Positions 7,598 through 13,900 of a DNA stretch of 64,000 bases are shown piece by piece. The DNA lies in assembly GCF_036077095.1 (NCBI RefSeq), contig NZ_CP107960.1, positions 7,626,001 to 7,690,000 on the forward strand. The letters are read 5' to 3'. Source of the stretch: Streptomyces sp. NBC_00376. GTDB taxonomy: Bacteria; Actinomycetota; Actinomycetes; Streptomycetales; Streptomycetaceae. The notes under the pieces are model-generated. The model did not search any database and was not told the origin of the DNA. It saw only the letters and a list, made by a program, of their open reading frames with translations. Each line of letters opens with the position of its first letter. Within the stretch, counting starts at the first letter, position 1. Both the position numbers and the translations under genes were made by a program.

Positions 7598-8236
7598 TCA
7601 CCTCGCGCCGTGCGGCGGGAGTGAGGAATTCCGGCTCTCCAGGACGTGGTCCACCAGCCCGTACGCCTTGGCGCCCGCCGCGTCGAGGATGAGGTCGCGT
7701 TCGGTGTCGGCGGTGATCTGCCCCTCGGTGCGGCCCGTGTGACGGGTCAACAGTGCGGTGAGCATCGCGCGGACCCGCTCCAGTTCCCGCGCCTCGATCT
7801 CCAGGTCGGACGGCCGGCCCCGCACCGGCTCGGTGAGCTCGGGCTGCCGCACGACGACCCGCGCGCCGGGCAGTGCGTGCCGCCGGCCGGGAGCGCCAGC
7901 GGCGAGCAGTGCGGAGGCGCAGGAACCGGCCTGGCCGAGACAGTAGGTCTCCACCTCGCAATCGAGGTACTGCATCGTGTCGTAGATCGCGGACATGGCC
8001 CCGAACGAGCCGCCGGGCGAGTTGATGTAGAGCGATACGGGCCGGTCCGGGGCGTCGTGCTCCAGGTACATGAGCTGCGCGATCAGATCGCCGGCCGCGG
8101 CGTCGTCGACCGGGGTGCCGAGGAAGACGATCCGTTCGGAGAGCAGCTTGGAGTACGGGTCGAGGGTGCGGGTCCCGTTGGATGTGCGCTCGGTGAACTC
8201 GGGCAGTACGTGACGGGCGGTGGGTTGGAACAGCAT
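7598..8236 (-). CDS. ClpP-family protein lacking the catalytic His
   Basis: 212 aa with clear ClpP fold motifs: [30 protein letters not shown], and the nucleophile Ser105 in [16 protein letters not shown]. The catalytic His normally found in the ARVLIHQP motif is Arg130 here ([10 protein letters not shown]). The Asp position (Asp177, TADTERD) is kept. A canonical Ser-His-Asp triad is therefore absent, as in ClpR-type subunits, which assemble with active ClpP rings. It may be an inactive or regulatory subunit. ATG at 8236 follows GGAAAGG. A small gene follows 7 bp downstream. The family assignment is secure; loss of activity is inference. Confidence 0.88.
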   Translation of the reverse strand: MLFQPTARHVLPEFTERTSNGTRTLDPYSKLLSERIVFLGTPVDDAAAGDLIAQLMYLEHDAPDRPVSLYINSPGGSFGAMSAIYDTMQYLDCEVETYCLGQAGSCASALLAAGAPGRRHALPGARVVVRQPELTEPVRGRPSDLEIEARELERVRAMLTALLTRHTGRTEGQITADTERDLILDAAGAKAYGLVDHVLESRNSSLPPHGAR

Positions 8237-8312
8237 GGCGATGCCTTTCCTCCGGGGGCTGCACGGGGTCTGTACGGGCGCTGCACGGGGCCGCACCGGT
8301 TTCCGTGAAAAA

Positions 8313-8372
8313 TGTACAGGACGTACAGAAGGTTAGGATGGAGGAATGATCCTGGTGATCCACTAAAAGTCC
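8313..8372 (-). promoter_or_regulatory. upstream region of ClpP-like gene with repeats
   Basis: Two elements lie 77-136 bp upstream of the start. A direct repeat of GTACAG occurs at 8314-8319 and 8323-8328, 9 bp apart. Further up, the minus strand carries GGGACTTTTAGTGGATC (about 8370-8354), whose GGGACTTTTAGT half resembles the DosR/DevR box (GGGACTWWAGTCCC). Either could bind a regulator; neither is proven, and the second half of the DevR box is poor. Confidence 0.3.
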
Positions 8373-8588
8373 CAGGTAAGAGGCTGTTTTAGCCGTTCGC
8401 TGAGGGCGGATATCTCACAATCTCTCTAAGCGTCTTGATCATCAGGCGCCTCGACCCGCCGGGTGCCCCGCAGCACTGCATGGCTGGTACGCGGCGGAAC
8501 GCGCAGCGGTCGCTTCGTGCAGCTGCCTGTGACACGACTCGAGCGCGGCCTGCTCGTCGAGGAATCCGAGCAGCGGGCGCTGCCGCAC

Positions 8589-8930
8589 TCACACCGCGCG
8601 CACCGGGGCACCTCGCGAGGCGGCGGCTGCCAGGGCTTGGTCCAGGGCGACGCGGGCCGGCGGGCTTGACGACGAGGTCGCTGCCGAAGTGGTCGAGCGA
8701 GCGATGAGCTGGCCGGTCGCGTGGTCGAGCGTGTCGCACAGACACCTCATGTCCGCGAGACCTTCAATCGCGCGCGGGCCGAGAGGATTCGTGAGGCCCG
8801 GGAAGAGACGGCCCCCGGGTGCCTCGGTTCCGTGCTTTCGGTCGTGCGGTGCATGCTTCTCCGAGGTCGGCGAGTCAGCCCCGCTTCCTTGTGCGCCGCC
8901 GTGCGTGCCGTCCGCCGTGTTCTGAGCCAT
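8589..8930 (-). CDS. hypothetical protein, possibly a remnant
   Basis: 113 aa beginning MAQNTADGTHGGAQGSGADS; residues 44-80 (LFPGLTNPLGPRAIEGLADM and following) have plausible coding character. The end, ARVALDQALAAAASRGAPVRAV, resembles the first helix of a universal stress protein, hinting at a degraded Usp gene. The stretch between it and the ClpP-like promoter (8390-8588) contains no gene I recognise. It is poorly supported and may not be expressed. Confidence 0.25.
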   Translation of the reverse strand: MAQNTADGTHGGAQGSGADSPTSEKHAPHDRKHGTEAPGGRLFPGLTNPLGPRAIEGLADMRCLCDTLDHATGQLIARSTTSAATSSSSPPARVALDQALAAAASRGAPVRAV

Positions 8931-9110
8931 CGTCGACCTCCGTCACTCCGGTTGGATGCCGCGCCTGCTCCGCCTGAGCCCCACCGGATGACTACGCGTT
9001 GTGCATCGCCGGGACCGTCGCTGGGTTCTCTGCGAGGGACTCCGCAGATTCCACGGCTATCGCCCCGAGTGCCGGTGCCGGCATGGAAACCTCCGTGTCG
9101 GGCACGTCGT

Positions 9111-9238
9111 TCAGTCGTGGGCGACGACGGCGACGGGTGCCGGGGAGCGGTGGATCACCGCGTGGGCGATCGGGTCGATGTGGCTTCCCAGGGGGACCAG
9201 CGGATACAGCGGCCGACGACCACGAGATCCGCGTCGGC
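9111..9238 (-). pseudogene. universal stress protein, C-terminal fragment (split by IS)
   Basis: The minus strand encodes ADADLVVVGR in one frame, then PLVPLGSHIDPIAHAVIHRS and PAPVAVVAHD in another, the typical end of a Usp domain (ATP-binding glycine region and VAVV strand). The frame change near 9210 is a frameshift. The N-terminal part of the same gene lies at 11168-11467, on the far side of the IS256-type element. The gene is therefore both frameshifted and physically split. Usp proteins are frequent members of dormancy and hypoxia islands. Confidence 0.75.
9231..9238. repeat. target-site duplication, left copy
   Basis: GCGTCGGC directly abuts the left terminal repeat and is repeated exactly at 11160-11167 beyond the right end. 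Eight base pairs is a normal duplication size for IS256-family elements. Confidence 0.85.
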
Positions 9239-9357
9239 GAGCGATGCTCAGTACCTGTGGATCACTCGTGACGGAAGGAGGCGTACCTTCCCGATGGATC
9301 GATCGGTAGGTCATCGAGCAAGGTCGACGTTGCCGCGTCGGCCGGGAAGGCGCGCCC

Positions 9358-10612
9358 GTGCTCACGGTAGTCAACGAGAACGGCGCCAGGCCGAGTGGCA
9401 GTTCGCTGTTGGATGAGGTTGTTCGGGAAGGCGCTCGGCGGATGTTGGCCGTCGCACGGGAGGCCGAAGCCAACGCGTATGGCTGAGTTGGCCGATGAGC
9501 GCGACTGCAGGGGGCGACGTCTGGTGGTCCGCAACGGCTATCACCAGCCCCGGCAGGTCACCACCGCGGCCGGCGTGGTCGAGATGAAGGCGCCGCGGGT
9601 GAACGACAAGCGCGTCGGCGAACAGACCGGTGAGCGTAAGCGGTTCTCTTCAGCGATCCTGCCTCCGTGGTGCCGCAAGTCCCCGAAGATCAGCGAGGTG
9701 TTGACCCTGCTCTACTTGCATGGCCTGTCCTCTGGCGACTTCGTGCCCGCTCTGGAGCAGTTCCTCGGCTCCTCCGCCGGGCTCTCGGCGACGACGGTCA
9801 CCCGGCTGACGGCGCAGTGGCAGGCCGACCACGCCGGCTTCAAGGACCGCGATTCGTCCGAGGTCGACTACGTGTACGTGTGGACCGACGGCATCCACCT
9901 CAACGTCCGCCTGGAGGAGGCCAAGGCGTGCGTGCTGGTGCTCATCGGGGCCCGGGCTGACGGCTCCAAGGAGCCGGTCGCGCTCAAGGACGGCTACCGC
10001 GAGTCCGCCGAGTCGTGGGCTGACCTGCTGCGGGACTGCGCCCGCACGGGCATGCGAGCCCCGGTGCTCGCGGTCGGGGAGGGCGCCCTGGGCTTCTGGA
10101 AGGCTCTGGCCGAGCTATTCCCCGCCACCCGCGAGCAACGGTGTTGGGTTCACAAGACCGCAAATGTCCTGGACGCCATGCCGAAATCCGCGCAGCCCGG
10201 CGCGAAGAAGGCCATCCAGGACATCTACAACGCCGAGGGCCACGACCACACCGAGGCGGCGGTCAGGACGTTCGCCCAGCTCTATGGCGCGAAGTTCCCC
10301 AAGACGGTCAAGAAGATCACCGACGACCAGGATCAGTTGCTGGCGTTCTACGACTTCCCGGCCGAGCACTGGATCCACCTGCGGACCACGAATCCCATTG
10401 AGTCGATCTTTTCCACCGTCCGGCTGCGGACCAAGGTCACCCGCGGCGCCGGCTCCCGCACCGCCGCCCTGGCCATGGTCTTCGAACTCGTCGAGTCCGC
10501 CCAGCAACGGTGGCGGGCCGTGAACGCACCCCACCTCGTCGCCCTCGTCCGCGCCGAAGCCCGCTTCGAACGCGGCCAGTTCGTCGAACGCCCCGAGGCG
10601 GTCGCGGCATGA
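9358..10612 (+). pseudogene. IS256-family transposase, frameshifted
   Basis: The start region (GTG 9358) reads VLTVVNENGARPSGSSLLDE and then GARRMLAVAREAEANAY. At about 9480 the frame is lost and the conserved AELADERD..GRRLVVRNGYHQ continues one frame over to 10612. Insertion of two bases (for example a second AT in TATGG) would restore a protein of about 418 aa, the normal size. Family motifs include LYLHGLSSGDFVPALEQFLG, CWVHKTANVLDAMPKSAQPG and RTTNPIESIFSTVR. The aspartate expected in VGDGALGFW is Glu (codon 10079-10081), a change at a likely catalytic acidic position. Both features suggest an inactive transposase. Confidence 0.85.
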
Positions 10613-11127
10613 GCACCCTCAAGCCCCAGGCCATCAGTACCAGGAGGCTGGACCTGCTGCCGCTGCACGTCGAGCACGCCGAGGAGATGGCCGCAGTGCT
10701 GTCCGATCCGGCCCTGCACACCTTCATCGGCGGCACTCCGGACACCCCGCAAGCCCTACGCTCGCGCTACCAGCGCATGACCGCAGGCTCCCCCGATCCG
10801 GCCATCTCCTGGCTGAACTGGGTGATCCGGCTCCGTGACAAGTCCCGCCTGACCGGCACAGTCCAGGCGACGGTCAGCCCCTCTGGCCACGGCCCCATTG
10901 CCGAGGTCGCGTGGGTGGTGGGCACCCTGTGGCAAGGAAGCGGCATCGCCACCGAGGCAGCCCGAGGACTCGTCGATTGGCTCAGTCGGCAGCCGGTACA
11001 CAGCGTCATCGCCCACATCCACCCTGAACATCGGGCATCCGCTGCCGTCGCTACTGCCGCAGGCCTCGCACCCACCGACGAATGGCACGACGGCGAGATC
11101 CGATGGCACCGGATTATCAGGCGATAA
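10609..11127 (+). CDS. GNAT N-acetyltransferase, IS passenger gene
   Basis: 172 aa of the RimJ/RimL-like GNAT class. It starts MSTLKPQAISTRRLDLLPLH, with the acetyl-CoA binding region around VAWVVGTLWQGSGIATEAAR (about residues 100-120) and the terminal AGLAPTDEWHDGEIRWHRI strand. The ATG overlaps the transposase stop (ATGA), implying translational coupling. It ends 8 bp before the right terminal repeat, so it lies wholly inside the mobile element. The reading frame is intact while the transposase is not. Substrate unknown; relatives acetylate ribosomal protein N-termini, antibiotics or small amines. Confidence 0.85.
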   Translation: MSTLKPQAISTRRLDLLPLHVEHAEEMAAVLSDPALHTFIGGTPDTPQALRSRYQRMTAGSPDPAISWLNWVIRLRDKSRLTGTVQATVSPSGHGPIAEVAWVVGTLWQGSGIATEAARGLVDWLSRQPVHSVIAHIHPEHRASAAVATAAGLAPTDEWHDGEIRWHRIIRR

Positions 11128-11159
11128 CTTCAACGATCCACAGGTATTGACTATTACTC

Positions 11160-11167
11160 GCGTCGGC
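11160..11167. repeat. target-site duplication, right copy
   Basis: GCGTCGGC immediately follows the right terminal repeat and equals the copy at 9231-9238. Confidence 0.85.
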
Positions 11168-11467
11168 GGTGCAGTGGACCAACTGCTCTCCGGGAGAGCC
11201 CACAAGTGCCTGCTCGACGACGTCCAGCGACGGGCACTTCTGCCGCCAGGGCATCAGCAGTTAGGCAAGCGCGCGGTCGACTTTCGCGTCCGTCTCCTGG
11301 CGGACCCCTGATCGAACAGGGGATCCTGGGCCACTACCGAGGGAAGTGGCCAACCGTGCACGATCCACAGTACGCAGTCACGCCGTACGGCTTCGTCGAA
11401 GGCGAAAGCCGGCAGCGCGTCGCAGGGCTGATGGACGTCGACACCGACGACCAGGTCACGATAGGGG
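11168..11467 (-). pseudogene. universal stress protein, N-terminal part (split by IS)
   Basis: The minus strand reads DLVVGVDVHQPCDALPAFAF then DEAVRRDCVLWIVHGWPLP, the classical Usp beginning (VVVGVDGS...A..WA..EA...L..VH.W). An in-frame stop at 11254-11256 ends this frame. The continuation CPSLDVVEQALVGSPGEQLV with TADAS appears in another frame up to the IS insertion. The C-terminal remainder is at 9111-9238. The gene follows directly after the stop of a second Usp pseudogene, so the two once formed a pair. Confidence 0.75.
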
Positions 11468-11905
11468 TCAGTACGGGGGCGGTGGCTCGTCGTCCGGCCG
11501 ATTGGTCGCCCGCACGAGGATGACCGGCCGCTCGATGCCACTGATCGTGGCTATGTCAAACGAGTGGATGAAGAACACCATGGTGCGGCTGAGCCCACGC
11601 GAGCCGAGCACCAGCAGGTCCGCCTCGCTCGCCTCGGCGGACAGGGCCGCTGGGGGGGCGTGCGGAGAGCCGCCCGGTGGTCATGTCGAGCCCGGGATGG
11701 CGCCCCCGCAGGTCGTTTGCGACCTCGGTGAGCATGCGGTCGGACCCACGTTCCTGCGTCTCGAAGCTGCTCACCCGGCATGGCGACGGATACGGGCCAG
11801 TCCTCGGCGTGGATGAGGCGCAGCGGCAGGCTGCGCAACGCGGCCTCATCTGCTGCCCATGACGCTGCCCAGCGGCTTTCGGGCGAGCCATCCAAGACGG
11901 GGCAT
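11468..11905 (-). pseudogene. second universal stress protein, multiply frameshifted
   Basis: Pieces in three frames on the minus strand assemble into a Usp domain: LDGSPESRWAASWAADEAAL and LPLRLIHAEDW; then FETQERGSDRMLTEVANDLR with GRHPGLDMTTG; then ALSAEASEADLLVLGSRGLS, RTMVFFIHSFDIATISGIER and PVILVRATNRPDDEPPPY to the stop at 11470-11468. The last frame change coincides with a run of seven G at 11652-11658, a place where slippage or base-calling error is likely. No intact reading frame remains. Confidence 0.75.
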
Positions 11906-12115
11906 GGTGCGGACCTTAGGGGTTGTCGTGCAAGAACGACTGCACGAGCCAGGCCAGCACGGGATCCAGCAGGCCAGGGTCAGGCGCGCGGCTTCGGGCC
12001 CTGAAGACGCACAGGCGCCGGATACGGACGATCCGGATGCGGAGCCTCTTCGGCTGATGTCCCAGGCCCGTGGCCGACCCGCGCTACGGAACAAGGCCGC
12101 AAGGGGCACACCAGC

Positions 12116-12130
12116 GGGACCTTTCGGCCC
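12116..12130. promoter_or_regulatory. candidate DevR/OsdR-type box
   Basis: GGGACCTTTCGGCCC is an imperfect palindrome of the form GGGNCC-N4-GGCCC lying 95 bp upstream of the cNMP-binding pseudogene start. DosR/DevR boxes have the shape GGGAC-N4-GTCCC. A similar GGGCCCCAGAGGCCG occurs at 13023-13037 upstream of the CBS-BON gene. Position beside dormancy-type genes supports the idea; sequence alone does not prove it. Confidence 0.35.
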
Positions 12131-12224
12131 AAGTGCGCAACCTGCCGCTGACGCAGCCTGGGGGTGTGGACACGGTCGGCACCGTGCGGAGCAACCGCGG
12201 CGGCCGGAACCTGGGAGGACACCG

Positions 12225-12670
12225 ATGAACAGCACCTTTCTCCACGGACTGCCGGCGGAGGGCCAGGACCATGATGGCTTGCTCGCACGAGGTCTCGTTC
12301 CCCGCAGGGACACGGATCTTCAACGAGGGCGACCCCGCCGACCGGTTCTGGATCATCCGCGCCGGCGCCGGCACGCTCGACCTCCAGGCACACGGAGGCC
12401 GCGCCGCCACGGTGGAGACGCTGGGCCACGGCGATCTGCTCGGCTGGTCCTGGCTGGTCCCCCCGTATGCCTGGCGACTGGGGGCTGAGGTACAGCCTGG
12501 TACGGGCCCGCGAGTTCGACGCGAATGCCGTACACGAGCTGTGCGAAGTGGATCCCGCATTCGGCCTCGCACTGACCCGCCGCGTCCTGGAAGTGGTCAC
12601 ACACCGGCTACAAGCCACCCGGATCCGGCTCCTCGATCTCTACACACCCCATGGCAGCGGAGTGACGTAG
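12225..12670 (+). pseudogene. cyclic-nucleotide-binding (Crp/Fnr-like) protein, frameshifted
   Basis: The start MNSTFLHGLPAEGQD, then in a second frame MACSHEVSFPAGTRIFNEGD and WIIRAGAGTLDLQAHGG with VETLGHGDLLGWSWL (the cNMP-binding beta-roll), then in a third frame SLVRAREFDANAVHELCEVD and VVTHRLQATRIRLLDLY to the stop. Frameshifts fall near 12268 and about 12490. The domain lacks a DNA-binding HTH; proteins of this type sit in Streptomyces stress islands beside Usp and CBS genes. Unless the shifts are sequencing errors, no functional product is made. Confidence 0.7.
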
Positions 12671-13108
12671 GTCCCACAGTGAATCTCCTGCGGCATCCGG
12701 ACGGAGGGACGTATAGCCGAGTGGAAGAGCCGGATCTCTCTTCGAGGAGGTCAGGACGACGATGGCCCGCGTCGTGCCGACAGTGTTGAGTATTCGCAGC
12801 TGAAGCCCGTAGCTCGATGACGCTGAGGAAGCAGTCAGGGGGCGACCTGATCATCCCCATCGACGCAAGGGCCTGGCGCTCAGCGTTGCCAGCATCCAAC
12901 GCGCACTCGGCCGCACTCCTGGCCGTGGGACCGCCGGCCCTCCCCGCCGGGCCGAACGTCACTGGTCGGTGGAGCGGCGCGGTGCTGTCATGGGTAGGGG
13001 AGACGGCGTGGACGAGTCGGCAGGGCCCCAGAGGCCGGTGCGCCGCGCGTCGTCCGCCCGGGCGGTCCGATCTCGGCTGCCCGTCGCAAAGCGGAGGAGG
13101 TCGGTGCC
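12671..13108. other. intergenic, no intact gene
   Basis: About 440 bp between the cNMP pseudogene and the CBS-BON gene. I see no convincing coding frame. It contains GGGCCCCAGAGGCCG at 13023-13037, a possible DevR/OsdR-type box 72 bp upstream of the next start codon, and a GGAGG Shine-Dalgarno just before 13109. Confidence 0.4.
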
Positions 13109-13753
13109 ATGCTGCACCGCCGTACGGTCGGCGACGTGATGACCGAGGAGGTCCTCACCCTCCGCCCCAACACACCACTCCAGGAGGTCACCGCCCTGCT
13201 GGACGCGAATGACATCGTCGCGGCCCCGGTCGTCGACGACGACGGCGCCCCCATCGGCGTCGTGTCCGCGTCCGACGTGCTGCGGCACGAGACCGGCATG
13301 CCCGATCCGCAGGGGCAGGACGGGAACGACGAGCGCGCCTGGGGCAAGGCCCGGGCCCGGACCGCGGGCGCGCTCATGAGCAGCCCCGTCTTCACCGCCC
13401 GCGCCGACTGGACGATCCCCCGGGCCGCGCGGGAACTCCGCAGGCGGCACGTCAAGCAGCTGCCCGTGGTCGGCGATGGCGGGCTCCTCACCGGCATCGT
13501 CAGCCGCAGCGACCTGCTCGACGCCTTCATCCGCTCCGATGTAGAGATCCGCGGCGAGGTCGAGCAGGACGTCCTGGGACGCATCCTCGGCCTGGGCGAA
13601 GGCACCGTCGTGGTAGAGGTCCACGACGGGGTCGTCACCCTGCGGGGCCACGTCCCGGAACCACGTCTCGTCCCGGTGGTCGTGGGCCTGTGCCAGGGCG
13701 TCGACGGCGTCGTCGCCGTGGACGCACACCTCGCCGCCGCCCGGGAGGGCTAG
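13109..13753 (+). CDS. CBS-domain pair plus BON domain protein
   Basis: 214 aa: CBS1 at about residues 8-62 (TVGDVMTEEVLTLRPNTPLQ and IVAAPVVDDDGAPIGVVSAS), CBS2 at about 90-145 (ALMSSPVFTARADWTIP and KQLPVVGDGGLLTGIVSRSD), and a BON domain at about 150-212 (VVEVHDGVVTLRGHV). CBS pairs bind adenosine nucleotides; BON domains bind phospholipid or other ligands. This architecture is common in actinobacterial stress islands. ATG at 13109 has a GGAGG site. It is intact while its upstream neighbours are not. Confidence 0.88.
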   Translation: MLHRRTVGDVMTEEVLTLRPNTPLQEVTALLDANDIVAAPVVDDDGAPIGVVSASDVLRHETGMPDPQGQDGNDERAWGKARARTAGALMSSPVFTARADWTIPRAARELRRRHVKQLPVVGDGGLLTGIVSRSDLLDAFIRSDVEIRGEVEQDVLGRILGLGEGTVVVEVHDGVVTLRGHVPEPRLVPVVVGLCQGVDGVVAVDAHLAAAREG

Positions 13754-13900
13754 CCAGCCCTGCCGTTTACTGTAAGCAGTTTGGGCATCTTGATGCCGAT
13801 ATGATCGGTACGTATGCCTGTCGACGCATAGGTACAGCCGCCACCGCCCCGGTGGACATGTGCAGCACGTCGTCACGGCAGCAGAGCATATTTTCCCTAT

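Larger units (their letters stand above)
9239..11159 (+). mobile_element. IS256-type element with GNAT passenger gene (1,921 bp)
   Basis: The 25-bp terminal inverted repeats (9239-9263 and 11135-11159) match at 20 of 25 positions, both starting GAG and sharing TACCTGTGGATC at their inner ends. The 8-bp sequence GCGTCGGC flanks both sides. Inside are an IS256-family transposase reading frame and, overlapping its stop, a GNAT acetyltransferase. The element interrupts a universal stress protein gene: the residues before (CTADAS) and after (ADADLVVVGR) the insertion read as one Usp segment with the duplication removed. The transposase is damaged, so the copy is probably no longer autonomous. Confidence 0.88.

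Noticed and set aside
9395..9480. Alternative transposase start at ATG 9395
   Set aside because: The residues it adds (MAVRCWMRLFGKALGG) do not match IS256 proteins, while the GTG 9358 frame matches the family N-terminus up to the frameshift.
11980..12618. A 212-codon minus-strand frame
   Set aside because: It is antisense to the cNMP-binding pseudogene, whose motifs are clear on the plus strand.
12700..12780. tRNA-like stretch near the text TATAGCCGAGTGG
   Set aside because: Could not be folded into a cloverleaf with matching acceptor and T arms.
13760..13800. TTACTGTAA small palindrome upstream of the SpoIIE gene
   Set aside because: Too short to separate from chance and no regulator to pair it with.
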